Shown: positions 1 through 8,902, counted from the first letter of the stretch. The stretch is DNA of 64,000 nucleotides from CAVPLM01 sp963713545 (GCA_963713545.1 CAVQME010000010.1:434001-498000); one strand, 5' to 3'. Made by a program: numbers and translations. The notes: generated from the sequence alone by a model not told the origin.

Positions 1-146
1 AAGGCGGCGTTCAGCCGCTCGGGGCGATCGTGGAGTCCGCTCTCCACCCAGACAACGGGCAGCAGTGACCCAGGCGGAAGCGCTTCCAGCGCCAACTCCA
101 CCTCATCCTCGATCATCTCGCAGGCAAGGATCACGGCACCTGCCAA
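1..146 (-). CDS. DUF1638 family protein, N-terminal part (runs off left edge)
   Basis: About 48 codons are visible before the window edge. The opening strand AVILACEMIEDEVE followed by VVWVESGLHDRPERL is the typical start of DUF1638 proteins, which carry an early Cys and an LH(x)nP motif. DUF1638 genes commonly sit beside corrinoid-protein and URO-D methyltransferase genes, as here, and are thought to serve methyl-transfer systems; their reaction is not established. The chosen start is TTG at 146 because GGGGGAG lies five bases upstream; a GTG at 134 is an alternative. It lies downstream of the URO-D gene on the same strand, separated from it by a strong hairpin. Confidence 0.6.
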   Translation of the reverse strand, partial: MAGAVILACEMIEDEVELALEALPPGSLLPVVWVESGLHDRPERLNAA

Positions 147-173
147 ACCTTCTCCCCCTTCGAACTACCGGGG

Positions 174-212
174 GGCGGTTGGGGCGGTCGCTCGCGGACC
201 GCCCCAACCGCC
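174..212 (-). terminator. Hairpin terminator after the URO-D methyltransferase gene
   Basis: A perfect 16-bp inverted repeat (174-189 with 197-212) around a 7-base loop lies 37 bases past the stop of the minus-strand URO-D gene. There is no clear U tract, so it may act as an intrinsic terminator, a pause or an mRNA 3' stabiliser. It would separate expression of the DUF1638 gene from the upstream operon. Confidence 0.6.
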
Positions 213-248
213 GCGACGGCGTTGGTCACTCCAGGCCGGCCTACCAGA

Positions 249-1583
249 CTAGTAGACCCCGTATTCTTTCGCGGTCTTCATCATCACTTCCAGGTTCTCG
301 TCCTTGCCCTCGTCGGCGACCGCGCCGATGTCCAGGATGAAGCCACCGCCCGGACCGGCGATATCGATCAGCTTGCGGGTATGCTCAGCCACCTGCTCGG
401 CCGTGCCGGCATGCAGCAGCGAGAGAGGCATGTTCCCCTGGATACAGGCGACCCTACCGATCGTCTCTTTCGCCCGGGCCATGTCGGACTGGTCGAAGAG
501 CCACACGGTCTTGCCCTTGGGCAGGTCCATGATGGCCTCGAGCCTCGTGTTGTACCGCCCCTCCGCGAACAGGAACGGGATGCAACCTTCCTCGATGAGA
601 CCCAGGAGCATCTGGCGCAGTGTCGGCCAGTAGAAGGTCTTGAACTGCTCGTCGCTCATGAAGCCGTCGGCACCTTTGTGCAGCGGGATGAAGACGAGGG
701 GCGTAGCCACGCCTCCCGGCCGCTTGAGCGGCCAATCCACGGCCACCTGCACCAGGCGCTCGCAGACGGCCAGCACCTTCTCGGGATACCGGAACATGTC
801 GACGATGACGCCCTTGGTGCCCCGGAGCGTGTCACCCAGGATGTCGAAGGGTGCCTTGGTGCCCGAGCCCGCGAAATGCGGGAAGCCCAGCCCCATGACT
901 TCGTCCATCGCCGGGAAGACCACGTCTCCCCAGGCTTTCAGCTCCCGCGCCGCGGCGGCCATCTTCTCGAAGCTGGCGGCCATCTCCTCGGTCCCCCAGG
1001 CACTGACGTTCCCCGATACGAAGGGCAATTCGATGTAGTCGAGGAGAGACGACAGATTGCCGAAGCCGGCCAGAGCGCCGACCGTGCGGGGCAGGTAGGT
1101 GCGGAGGATGTAGTCGGAGGGGTCGGAGATCAGGTGGTCGTACTCCTCGGGGAGCATCCATTCTTTCTCGTTGTACTGATAACTGGCCGACTCGAGCACT
1201 CCATGCCCCGGCCAGGCGTAGAGCTTATAGTCCAGGTTGGCGAACATCGAGGCCGGCACCGTGTTGTGCAGCGGGTCGACGGAAGCGTCGGGCTGGAATT
1301 TCAGGTTGAAGTCCTTCCAGGCCTGGGCGGCGCGGGCCGGCTGGCTCATGGCCTCGTAGGGAGTCATCCCGGCGCTCTTGGCCGGCCAAAAGCCCGTGTT
1401 CAGGCGAACCGGCACCCGGTCGGGTTTCTCCAGGTTGATGGCAGCAAGGATGCGGTCCACCCGGGCTTTGTAGTCGGCTTCGGCCTCGGGGCTTTTGAAG
1501 GGGATGTCGGGGTTGCGCCACTTCTCGATACGGGAGGCCAGGCGTTCCTCCGGGGTCATATCGGCCCAGGCTTTACCTGCCAT
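249..1583 (-). CDS. URO-D family corrinoid methyltransferase
   Basis: A 444-residue protein of the uroporphyrinogen decarboxylase-like superfamily, the fold used by MtaA/MtbA-type enzymes to move methyl groups between corrinoid proteins and a thiol or other acceptor. Family features: DRVPVRLN near residue 55, FMSDEQFKTFYWPTLRQML in the middle, and a C-terminal GGGFILDIG strand. True heme-pathway UroD is about 350 residues and lacks this context. It follows the corrinoid gene with a TGATG overlap, so the two are translationally coupled. ATG at 1583 is preferred over GTG at 1586. The methyl donor and acceptor cannot be read from sequence; feeding of methyl groups into the adjacent tetrahydrofolate pathway is an inference. 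Confidence 0.82.
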   Translation of the reverse strand: MAGKAWADMTPEERLASRIEKWRNPDIPFKSPEAEADYKARVDRILAAINLEKPDRVPVRLNTGFWPAKSAGMTPYEAMSQPARAAQAWKDFNLKFQPDASVDPLHNTVPASMFANLDYKLYAWPGHGVLESASYQYNEKEWMLPEEYDHLISDPSDYILRTYLPRTVGALAGFGNLSSLLDYIELPFVSGNVSAWGTEEMAASFEKMAAAARELKAWGDVVFPAMDEVMGLGFPHFAGSGTKAPFDILGDTLRGTKGVIVDMFRYPEKVLAVCERLVQVAVDWPLKRPGGVATPLVFIPLHKGADGFMSDEQFKTFYWPTLRQMLLGLIEEGCIPFLFAEGRYNTRLEAIMDLPKGKTVWLFDQSDMARAKETIGRVACIQGNMPLSLLHAGTAEQVAEHTRKLIDIAGPGGGFILDIGAVADEGKDENLEVMMKTAKEYGVY

Positions 1584-2219
1584 CACGCCACCCCCACCGT
1601 TTCTTTGGCAAAGGCGACCGCGGCCATGGCGTCGTCGCCGTAGGCGTCGGCCCCGGTGTACTTGCGGACGGTGTCGTCCATCTGCCCCCCGCCGATGATG
1701 ACCTTGAGATCCCCGCGGAGCCCGGCCGCCTCTACCTCTTCGATGGTGGACTTCATGGAGTCAAAGGCCACACTTAGAGAAGCCGGAGAGGGCGAGGACC
1801 TGGGGATGGTGTTCGGAGACGGCTTTTACGAAGTTCTCTTCCGGCTGGTCGATACCGAGGTCTATGACCTCAAAGCCGTTCACCTCCAGCATGAAGCCCA
1901 CGATGTCTTTACCGATGTCGTGGATGTCGCCCCGGACGGTACCTAAGACCACGGTGCCCAGCTTTTTAGCGGTATCGGTCTTCGCGGCCAGGTGAGGCTT
2001 TAAGACTTCGCCGATCTTACGGAGCATCTCGCCACTCATGATGAGCTCCGGCAGGAAGTAGGTGCCCTCCTGGTAGCGTTCCCCCACCACCTGCATGGCT
2101 TCGGAGGAGAGGTCGAGGATCTTACCCGGGTCCTCGCCTTTAGCCAGAAGCTCGTCCACGATCTGGAGGGCTTCTTTCTCCTTCATGTTGGCCATGGCTT
2201 CGACCAGTTCGTGGGCCAT
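1583..2219 (-). pseudogene. Corrinoid (B12-binding) methyltransferase protein, frameshifted
   Basis: A methyl-carrier protein of about 211 residues: helical cap (residues 1-85), then a Rossmann-like B12 domain with GDIHDIGKDI, whose His is the lower axial cobalt ligand, and a C-terminal VIIGGGQMDD strand. The frame breaks near 1772: the first segment ends in a TGA at 1761-1763, while the rest of the domain continues in another frame from 1771. One extra base explains it. Both halves are well conserved, so this is either a sequencing error or a very recent mutation. The ATG at 2219 has AAAGGAG five bases upstream. Its partner is the overlapping URO-D methyltransferase. Sec readthrough is excluded because the frame changes. 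Confidence 0.8.
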
Positions 2220-2385
2220 CTGGGCTCCTTTCTCTCCGCTGGTCTCTGGCCGTGCCGGCACCAGCCGGTCACGTTCTTGCGCCTTCTATGTCTTCTACCC
2301 GCCGGACCGGCCGAATACTCCAGTGCCGGCTTTGCCACCTGCCCCGACTCCGCTACCTACTAGTTTGCGTCGCTACCGCGTGCCG

Positions 2386-3825
2386 CTACTTGGATATGTG
2401 CACCGACTCACCATGCACATCGTGAGCCGCCTCCATGAGAGCCTCCGCGATGGTGGGATGAGCGTGGATGGTCCCCCCCAACTGCTTGACGGTGAGACCG
2501 TTCTGCACAGCGATGGCCACTTCGTGGATGATATCCGTCACGTGTGGCCCCATCATGTTGGCGCCCAGAACAAGATCGGTGTCTTTGTCTGCGATCAACT
2601 GCACGTAGCCGCTGTCCTCACCCATGGCTATGGCCTTGCCCAGCGCGGCGAAACGGTAGGTGCCGGTGACCGGCTGGTAGCCGTGCTCGATGGCCTGCTC
2701 CTCGTTCAGACCCACGCTGGCTACTTCGGGGATGGAGTATGTGCACGAAGGCGTGGAGCGGAGATCCCGCTTGCGCCGGTCCTCCGGGCGCCCGGCCAGG
2801 CAGTTGTCCACCGCAACGAACGCCTCGTAGGAAGCTACATGGGCCAGCAGCATCCCGCCGTTGACGTCACCGATGGCATAGATATCCGAGGCGGTAGTTT
2901 CCAGGTAGTCGTCCACCACGACGTAGCCGCGGGTGTCGGTCTCGACCCCGGCCGCCTCTAGCCCTATGCCGGAAGTGTTGGGGCTGCGCCCCACCGACAC
3001 CAGGATCTTCTCCGCGGTGACCTCGGTCCCGTCGGAGAGTCTGGCGGTCACATGATCCGCGGCGTAATCGACGATGCTTTCCACCTTGGTCTTTAGCAGC
3101 ACCTGTATGCCCCTCTTGCGATACACGCCCTGGAACTGCTTAGCGATGCGCTTGTCTTCCAGCGGCAGCATCTGCGGCAGCATTTCCACCATGGTGGTCT
3201 GGGTGCCAAGCTCGGCGAAGAAGGCGGCGAACTCACAACCGATCGCTCCCGCCCCGACGATGAGCATCGAAGCCGGGATCCTGTCCAGAGCTAAAGCTGA
3301 GGTGGAGGTCAAGATCGTGGGCCGGCTGAAATCGAACATCGGCAGAAGAGCCGGTTCTGAACCTGTGGCGACGATGATCTTTTCGGCCTCCAGCGTAAGC
3401 GTCTCGGTGCCGCCTTCAGCGTCGACAAGCACCTTCTTACCTTCAGCCAGCCGCCCCGTGCCCCGGATCAACGTCACTCCGGCCTTCTTGAGCAAGATCT
3501 CCACGTTCTCGCGCAACTGGGTCACGACCCGGTCCTTGCGCTCCATCATGCGGGGAAGGTCGGGGCGCACCTCCCCGGTGACCTCGAAGCCGTACTCCTC
3601 GCCCGCGCGGGCCCGCGACAGGGCCTCAGCGCTCGCCAGGAGGGCTTTCGTAGGGATGCACCCCCGGTTGAGGCAGGTGCCACCCACCAGGTCCTTCTCC
3701 ACCAGGGTGACTTCGGCGCCCAGGCGCGCGGCCCGCAGCGCGGCCACGTATCCCCCGGGACCACTGCCCAACACGACCAGTCTGGTGGGATTCTCGCTCA
3801 CCTTGGCGCTCTGGTCGGCACTCAC
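2386..3825 (-). CDS. lpdA: Dihydrolipoamide dehydrogenase (E3)
   Basis: A 479-residue class I flavoprotein disulfide reductase. Visible motifs are the N-terminal FAD site GSGPGGYVAALRAARLGAE, the redox disulfide GGTCLNRGCIPTK, a central NAD-binding GAGAIGCEFAAFFAELG, and the C-terminal catalytic HAHPTIAEA. The GTG start at 3825 overlaps the metF stop (GTGA); the open frame upstream of it is only a shadow of metF. In clostridial acetogens lpdA lies at this same place in the Wood-Ljungdahl cluster, where its role is debated (glycine cleavage, or a link between metF and pyridine nucleotides). No gcvH, gcvP or gcvT is present in the window, so a methyl-branch role is possible but unproven. Confidence 0.92.
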   Translation of the reverse strand: MSADQSAKVSENPTRLVVLGSGPGGYVAALRAARLGAEVTLVEKDLVGGTCLNRGCIPTKALLASAEALSRARAGEEYGFEVTGEVRPDLPRMMERKDRVVTQLRENVEILLKKAGVTLIRGTGRLAEGKKVLVDAEGGTETLTLEAEKIIVATGSEPALLPMFDFSRPTILTSTSALALDRIPASMLIVGAGAIGCEFAAFFAELGTQTTMVEMLPQMLPLEDKRIAKQFQGVYRKRGIQVLLKTKVESIVDYAADHVTARLSDGTEVTAEKILVSVGRSPNTSGIGLEAAGVETDTRGYVVVDDYLETTASDIYAIGDVNGGMLLAHVASYEAFVAVDNCLAGRPEDRRKRDLRSTPSCTYSIPEVASVGLNEEQAIEHGYQPVTGTYRFAALGKAIAMGEDSGYVQLIADKDTDLVLGANMMGPHVTDIIHEVAIAVQNGLTVKQLGGTIHAHPTIAEALMEAAHDVHGESVHISK

Positions 3826-4724
3826 GACGGAGTGATCCCCGCCATCGCGATGATCTCGGGGACTATGTCCTCCTTGCCGATGGCCATGATGTGCACGCCG
3901 TCGCAGACCTCGTTCTCCTTGAGGAAACGGATATGCCGGGCGGCGATCTCCATGCCCTTGCGCAGCGCCTCTTCCTTGGGAACGCCCCCCATCTCCTCCA
4001 GAAGGGCGTCGGGCACGAAGATGCCGGGCACCGCTCGGTTCATGTACTTGGCCATCCCCAGGCTGGTGAGCACCACGAGTCCGGCCATGATCTTGACGTC
4101 GGTGTCGGCGGTGATCTCGCGCGCCTGCTCCATGAAACGCTGGAAGTTGTCCATGTCGTAGACGGCCTGGGTCTGGAAGAAGTCGGTCCCGACCTCCACC
4201 TTGCGGGCAAACTTGTAGAGTTGGGGTTCCAGCGGGTCGGATTCCGGGGTCACTACCGCACCCACGAAGAAGTCGGTGGCGCCGTCGAGCTCGTTCCCGG
4301 CCCAATCCAGGCCCGCATTCATCTTCTTACAGCATTGGACGAGGTGAAGGGAATCGAAATCGAACACGCCCTTGGCCTGCTTGTGGTCACCGACGACAGG
4401 GTGGTCGCCGGTCAGGCAGAGCACGTTGGTGATGCCGAGGAAAGCCGCCGAAAGCAGGTCCGACTGGAGACCCAGGCGGTTGCGGTCCCGGCAGGTGGTC
4501 TGGAAGATGGGGTCCCCGCCTCGGCGCACGATCTCGCCCGATACCACGAGTGATCCCATGCGCATGACGGCACTCTGATTGTCGGTGACGTTCAGACCGT
4601 CGACCTTGTCCTTCAGCAGGTCGATGTGATGGAGCATGGTCTCGACATTCGTGCCCTTGGGAGGCCCGATCTCGCCCGAGACCACGAACCGGCCGCTGTT
4701 GCAGGCGTCGCGATAGGTGCCCAT
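3822..4724 (-). CDS. metF: Methylenetetrahydrofolate reductase
   Basis: A 300-residue TIM-barrel flavoprotein that reduces 5,10-methylene-THF to 5-methyl-THF, the last step of the methyl branch. Family features: FVVSGEIGPPKG at the first strand, NVTDNQSAVMRM, LCLTGDHP and the FFQTQAVYD strand. The length fits the catalytic domain alone; the Cys-rich partner MetV is encoded three bases upstream. The gene overlaps lpdA by four bases. Acetogen MetF enzymes differ in electron donor (NADH, ferredoxin, bifurcating complexes). No rnfC2 or hdr gene accompanies it here, so the donor is open; LpdA is one candidate partner. Confidence 0.92.
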   Translation of the reverse strand: MGTYRDACNSGRFVVSGEIGPPKGTNVETMLHHIDLLKDKVDGLNVTDNQSAVMRMGSLVVSGEIVRRGGDPIFQTTCRDRNRLGLQSDLLSAAFLGITNVLCLTGDHPVVGDHKQAKGVFDFDSLHLVQCCKKMNAGLDWAGNELDGATDFFVGAVVTPESDPLEPQLYKFARKVEVGTDFFQTQAVYDMDNFQRFMEQAREITADTDVKIMAGLVVLTSLGMAKYMNRAVPGIFVPDALLEEMGGVPKEEALRKGMEIAARHIRFLKENEVCDGVHIMAIGKEDIVPEIIAMAGITPS

Positions 4725-4727
4725 GGA

Positions 4728-5426
4728 TCACTCACCCCCCGCCTTGGTTGCGGCCTTCTCACCCTTCTGCCAGGGCTTCTCCGGCCGTTCGGCCAGCGTG
4801 CCCGGGTGGTTGATCACGTTCCATTCTTTGGGCTCGTGGATGCGGGTGCGCTTGTCTTCGCGGCCTTCCTTCTTGAGCTGCTCGTGGATGAGGACCCAAA
4901 CGCAATCCAACTCGGGATCGACCTCGCACTTGCCGTGGCTGGTACCGCCGCAGGGGCCGTTGAGAAGACCCTTGGGGCAGCGGGTCACCGGGCAGATAGC
5001 GCCGTAGTCGTCGATCACGCAGGCGCCGCAGTGGGCACACTTCTCCACGAAGTCCATCGACCGCTGGATGTTGCCCAGGAACAAGGGGTCGCAGCCGGGG
5101 ATCACATGCTTGTCGGTGGCCGCGCGCACGGCCTGGGTGCCGGCGCCGCAAGAAAGGACCACGAAGGCGTCGGCGTCTTCCACAGCCTCCTTGTACTGGC
5201 GAAGGACCCGCTTCACGTCGAGTTCCGCGCAGCCGGTGTGGACCACATCGGTGGCGACCACCTCCTTGCCCGCCTCCTCGAGGGCGGCCTTCATCTCGGC
5301 CACTTCCTTCTCACCGCCGGTCTGCGTGACCGTGGCACATTCCCCGCAACCGAGGATGACCACCTTCGTCTCGCCCTCGAGGGCGTTGATGATGTCCTCT
5401 ACCGGTTTCTTCTTGGAGATGATCAA
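4728..5426 (-). CDS. metV: Methylenetetrahydrofolate reductase partner MetV
   Basis: A 232-residue protein of the MTHFR C-terminal type, the zinc/iron-sulfur partner of MetF in acetogens. It opens with an alpha/beta domain containing ILGCGECATV and HTGCAELD, then carries a dense Cys region (CAHCGACVIDDYGAICPVTRCPKG read in parts: CxxCxxC, C, CPxxxCPKG, CGG) suited to a metal or Fe-S site. It is required for MetF activity in characterised acetogens. The gene sits between folD and metF with only three bases before metF, as in clostridia. Confidence 0.88.
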   Translation of the reverse strand: MIISKKKPVEDIINALEGETKVVILGCGECATVTQTGGEKEVAEMKAALEEAGKEVVATDVVHTGCAELDVKRVLRQYKEAVEDADAFVVLSCGAGTQAVRAATDKHVIPGCDPLFLGNIQRSMDFVEKCAHCGACVIDDYGAICPVTRCPKGLLNGPCGGTSHGKCEVDPELDCVWVLIHEQLKKEGREDKRTRIHEPKEWNVINHPGTLAERPEKPWQKGEKAATKAGGE

Positions 5427-5456
5427 CTCCCATACCTCCCTTCCCCAGGGGGATCG

Positions 5457-6425
5457 TTACTTCTTCTCGAGCTGGAGGCGCGCCGCCCGCAGGGTGTTCC
5501 GCGCCAGCATCATGTTGGTGACAGCCCCCACCCCGCCGGGCACCGGCGTGATAGCGCTGGCTATCGCGGAGACGGCGTCGAAATCGACGTCGCCCACGGT
5601 CTTGGCCTGCGCGTCGGTCAGATCGGCGGCGCAGGCACGACAGGGGTTCTTCTTACCCCGATTGATGGCATCGCAAGCAGGGCACACGACCACACGATTG
5701 ATGCCCACGTCCAAGACCACCGCGCCATCTTTGACCAGGTCGGCACCTATGAGATGCGGCACACCGGCGGCTACGACGAGGTAGTCGGCCACTCGGGTGT
5801 GCTTGGCCAGATTGCCCCTGTTGGAGGTGAAGACGTGCGTGACGGTGGTGGTGGCGTTGCGGTTGAGCAGCAAGAGGGCCAGGGGCTTCCCCACCGTGTT
5901 GGAGTGGCCCACGACGCAGACCTCCGCGCCTTCGAGCGCGTCGGCCACATCCAGCCCCTCGCCATGTAGATAGCGCTCCAAGAGCTCCATGCAGGCGGCC
6001 GGAGTCGCAGGCGGGAAGGTAGGCTCGCCCAAAGCCAGGCGGCCCATATTGAAGGGATGGAAGCAGTCGACGTCCTTGTCCACCCTGATGGAGCCGATCA
6101 CCACGGAGTCCGCCACCTGAGCGGGGAAGGGCCGCAGGGGCAGGATGCCCGACACCGCCGGGTCGTCATTGAGGCTGTGAACGGCTGCGACGACCGCCGC
6201 TTCGCTCGAGTCGGCGGGCAGGACCTCGCTGCGATAGCCGAGACCCATCTCTCCGCAGAACTTCTCCACGGCGCCCCGGTACATGCCGGCCCCGAAATCG
6301 TCGCCCACCATGAGCGTGGCGATGCCGGGCTGCACGCCGGCCGCCTTCAGCTCTTCCAGTTCCAGAGTCAGTTCTTCTCGCAGTTCGGCGGCGATGGCCT
6401 TGCCGTCGATGGTCTTAGCTGCCAC
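5457..6425 (-). CDS. folD: Methylene-THF dehydrogenase / methenyl-THF cyclohydrolase
   Basis: A 322-residue bifunctional enzyme interconverting 10-formyl-, methenyl- and methylene-THF. The tetrahydrofolate domain has GDDFGAGMYRGAVEKF and the catalytic Tyr/Lys region; the NAD(P) domain has VVGHSNTVGKPLALLL and the end motif TPVPGGVGAVTNMML. It is about 35 residues longer than usual FolD because of an insert after VVLDVGINR carrying CPAC (Cys248, Cys251) and CRAC (Cys262, Cys265), resembling a small zinc ribbon. The insert lies between the last strands of the nucleotide domain. It is third in the fhs-fchA-folD-metV-metF-lpdA order. Confidence 0.93.
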   Translation of the reverse strand: MAAKTIDGKAIAAELREELTLELEELKAAGVQPGIATLMVGDDFGAGMYRGAVEKFCGEMGLGYRSEVLPADSSEAAVVAAVHSLNDDPAVSGILPLRPFPAQVADSVVIGSIRVDKDVDCFHPFNMGRLALGEPTFPPATPAACMELLERYLHGEGLDVADALEGAEVCVVGHSNTVGKPLALLLLNRNATTTVTHVFTSNRGNLAKHTRVADYLVVAAGVPHLIGADLVKDGAVVLDVGINRVVVCPACDAINRGKKNPCRACAADLTDAQAKTVGDVDFDAVSAIASAITPVPGGVGAVTNMMLARNTLRAARLQLEKK

Positions 6426-6488
6426 AGATGCCTCCCCCGGCTTGTAGGTCTTGGTCGTGCGTGATAGTCGTATCCGGCTCGTGTCCGG

Positions 6489-7124
6489 CTATATCTTGCT
6501 GTAGGTCAGGGCGAGCACCACGTCGCGCAGGCGGGAGGTCTCGGAGAGCACCGCCTCGATCCGTGTCCAGGCCTCGCGCTTGAACTCCTCGTTATCGATC
6601 CAGGCCAGATTGATGCGGACGTTCAGGGCCGCGGACTGCGCGGCCGCGTCGGCCAGAAGCGCGGCGCACCCGGCGTCGGAGACCGCGTTGGGATTGCCCT
6701 TCTCAGCGGCCGGCAGAGACAGGCGGGCCACCTCGGCGGCCGCTTCCGCCGCCCTGAGTGGCACCTCCGCGGCACCGACCAGCGCCGCCTGCAGGACGCG
6801 GCCCCGCTCCTCTTTCTGAGCCTCTGTGTCGCGTGGGAGCTTCATGGCCGCCGCCACTGCGCTGTAGGCGGTGGCGTCGAGGGTCGCGAGTTCGGTGAGC
6901 TCGCCGCGCAGTCGCTCCGAGCTCTCCTTGATCTCGGCCATGGCGTCCTCTACCCCTGCATACTTCTCCTTGCCCAGGGTCAGGTCGGTCACCATGGTGA
7001 CAAGGGCGGCGCCCAGAGCGCCGACCAAGGCAGCCACGCTGCCTCCGCCCGGCGCCGGTTCGGCGCTGGCCAGAAGGTCCAGATACGACCCGATGGTCTC
7101 TTCGGCGAACGGACGGGCGCTCAC
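6489..7124 (-). CDS. fchA: Methenyl-THF cyclohydrolase (FTCD cyclodeaminase family)
   Basis: A 211-residue all-helical protein of the formimino-THF cyclodeaminase/FchA family, converting 10-formyl-THF to 5,10-methenyl-THF. Diagnostic APGGGSVAALVGALGAALVTMV sits near residues 24-45 (motif core PGGGSVAA), followed by NPNAVSDAGCAALLADAAA. The GTG start at 7124 shares one base with the fhs TAG stop, so translation is coupled. FolD can also catalyse this step; a dedicated FchA between fhs and folD is typical of acetogens and purine fermenters. Confidence 0.9.
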   Translation of the reverse strand: MSARPFAEETIGSYLDLLASAEPAPGGGSVAALVGALGAALVTMVTDLTLGKEKYAGVEDAMAEIKESSERLRGELTELATLDATAYSAVAAAMKLPRDTEAQKEERGRVLQAALVGAAEVPLRAAEAAAEVARLSLPAAEKGNPNAVSDAGCAALLADAAAQSAALNVRINLAWIDNEEFKREAWTRIEAVLSETSRLRDVVLALTYSKI

Positions 7125-8788
7125 TAGAACAGCCCCACTATCTCGCCGTTGATGAGGTCGATGTTCTCCGCCGCGGGGTGCTTGGGAAGCCCCGGCATGG
7201 TCATCATGGTCCCGCAGACCGGGACCACCATACCAGCGCCCGCCGAGAGACGGATCTCGCGCACGGTGAGTCTCCAGCCCCGCGGCCGGCCGATCTTGGT
7301 CTTGTCGTCGGAGAGGGAAGCCTGCGTCTTTGCCATGCAGATGGGAAGAGTGCCGTAGCCCAGGCGGGTGAACCGCTCTATCGCCGCGTTGGCCTCGTAA
7401 TGGTAGTCGACCCCGTCGGCGCCGTAGATATTCGTGGCGATGGCTTCGATCTTCTGCGGGATGGTCATGCCCAACTCGTAGGCGAACCGGAACGCGGGCT
7501 TCTCCTTGCCCTCGCAGACCCTGACCACCTCTTCGGCCAGTTCCACGCCGCCTTCGCCGCCAAGAGCCCACACGTCGGAGAGCACTACTTTGGCCCCCAT
7601 GGCTTCCACCCGCTCGCGGAGGAGCGCCACTTCCGCATCGGTGTCGTCCGGGAAGCGGTTGATGGCGACGACCACCGGCGGACCGAAGAACTGCATGTTC
7701 TCCAGGTGCTTCTCCAGGTTCTCGACCCCCGCGGAGAGGGCGGTCAGATTCTCCTTCTTGAGATCGGCCAGGGGCATGCCCCCGTGCATCTTAAGAGCAC
7801 GGATGGTGGCCACCAGCACCACACAGTCAGGCACAAGGCCGGCGTAGCGGCACTTGATGTCGAAGAACTTCTCCGCCCCCAGATCGGCGCCGAAGCCGGC
7901 CTCGGTGATGCAATAGTCGCCCAGTTTCAGAGCCATGCGGGTGGCTTGCACAGAGTTGCAGCCGTGGGCGATGTTGGCAAACGGGCCGCCGTGGATGATG
8001 GCGGGGGTGTTCTCCAGGGTCTGGACCAGGTTGGGCATGAAGGCGTCCTTGAGGAGCACGGCCATGGCCCCCGAGACCTTGATGTCCTGGGCCGTGACCT
8101 TGCGGCCCCAAAGGGTAGAGCCCACGATGATGCGGTCCAGGCGCGCTTTCAGGTCCTCGATGTCGGTGGCGAGGCAGAGGATGGCCATGATCTCGGAGGC
8201 CACCGTGATATCGAACCGGGTCTTGCGCTCGACGCCTTCTCCCCCCTGGCCGACGGTGATCTGGCGAAGGGCACGGTCGTTCAGGTCGACCACCCGGGGC
8301 CAGGAGATGTCGTTGGGGTTGATGTTCAGCTCGTTGCCCTGGAACAGGTGGTTGTCGAGCACCGCGGCGCAGAGATTGTGGGCGGAGGTGATGGCGTGGA
8401 TATCGCCGGTGAAGTGGAGGTTGATGTCTTCCATGGGGATGACCTGGGCATACCCGCCGCCGGCCGCTCCCCCTTTGATACCGAAGCAGGGTCCCAGCGA
8501 AGGCTCGCGCAGGGTCGCGATGGCCTTCTTGCCGATCTTGCCCAGCCCCATGGAAAGACCGACGTTGGTGGTAGTCTTGCCTTCCCCGGCGGGAGTGGGC
8601 GTGATGGCGGTGCAGAGCACCAGCTTGCCTTCCGGCCGGTCCTTGAGCCGGTCGAGGACGTCCAGATGGATCTTGGCTTTGTACTTGCCGTAGGCGTCGA
8701 GGTCGTCCGTCTCGAGGCCTAACCCCGCTGCCACCTCGGTTATCGGGATCGGGCTGGCTTCCTGTGCGATCTCAATATCGCTCTTCAT
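7124..8788 (-). CDS. fhs: Formate--tetrahydrofolate ligase
   Basis: A 554-residue ATP-dependent enzyme that attaches formate to THF, the entry of the methyl branch. The P-loop TPTPAGEGKTTTNVGL, the glycine-rich EPSLGPCFGIKGGAAGGG and the later HGGPFANIAHGCNS motif are all intact, and the length matches the family. The start is ATG at 8788 with AGGGGA seven bases upstream; the open frame extends further but has no family similarity. It is first gene of the methyl-branch operon, transcribed from the promoter at 8903-8931, and formate could be supplied by the divergently encoded formate dehydrogenase. Confidence 0.96.
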   Translation of the reverse strand: MKSDIEIAQEASPIPITEVAAGLGLETDDLDAYGKYKAKIHLDVLDRLKDRPEGKLVLCTAITPTPAGEGKTTTNVGLSMGLGKIGKKAIATLREPSLGPCFGIKGGAAGGGYAQVIPMEDINLHFTGDIHAITSAHNLCAAVLDNHLFQGNELNINPNDISWPRVVDLNDRALRQITVGQGGEGVERKTRFDITVASEIMAILCLATDIEDLKARLDRIIVGSTLWGRKVTAQDIKVSGAMAVLLKDAFMPNLVQTLENTPAIIHGGPFANIAHGCNSVQATRMALKLGDYCITEAGFGADLGAEKFFDIKCRYAGLVPDCVVLVATIRALKMHGGMPLADLKKENLTALSAGVENLEKHLENMQFFGPPVVVAINRFPDDTDAEVALLRERVEAMGAKVVLSDVWALGGEGGVELAEEVVRVCEGKEKPAFRFAYELGMTIPQKIEAIATNIYGADGVDYHYEANAAIERFTRLGYGTLPICMAKTQASLSDDKTKIGRPRGWRLTVREIRLSAGAGMVVPVCGTMMTMPGLPKHPAAENIDLINGEIVGLF

Positions 8789-8902
8789 GGTCCCCTGGCT
8801 CCATTCATCTCGTAGCAGATCACTGCCGGCGCCCCTGAAAGGGGCCGTTCCCGAACGGGCCAGTGGACTTTGCTTGCTGCCCCTTCCCTCGGCCCGCAAG
8901 AT

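Noticed and set aside
222..1643. Long plus-strand ORF of 473 codons
   Set aside because: It is antisense to the URO-D methyltransferase, has no family motifs and arises from G+C-rich third positions.
1761..1763. TGA in the corrinoid gene as a possible selenocysteine codon
   Set aside because: The frame after the TGA does not continue the protein; the rest is in another frame, so it is a frameshift.
2220..2385. Cobalamin riboswitch upstream of the corrinoid gene
   Set aside because: No B12-box-like sequence or multi-helix layout was seen; the space is also inside an operon.
3826..4305. N-terminal extension of the lpdA frame
   Set aside because: Arg/Gly-rich shadow of metF; the GTG at 3825 starts exactly at the family boundary.
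7178..8722. 514-codon plus-strand ORF
   Set aside because: Antisense to fhs, no recognisable domain.
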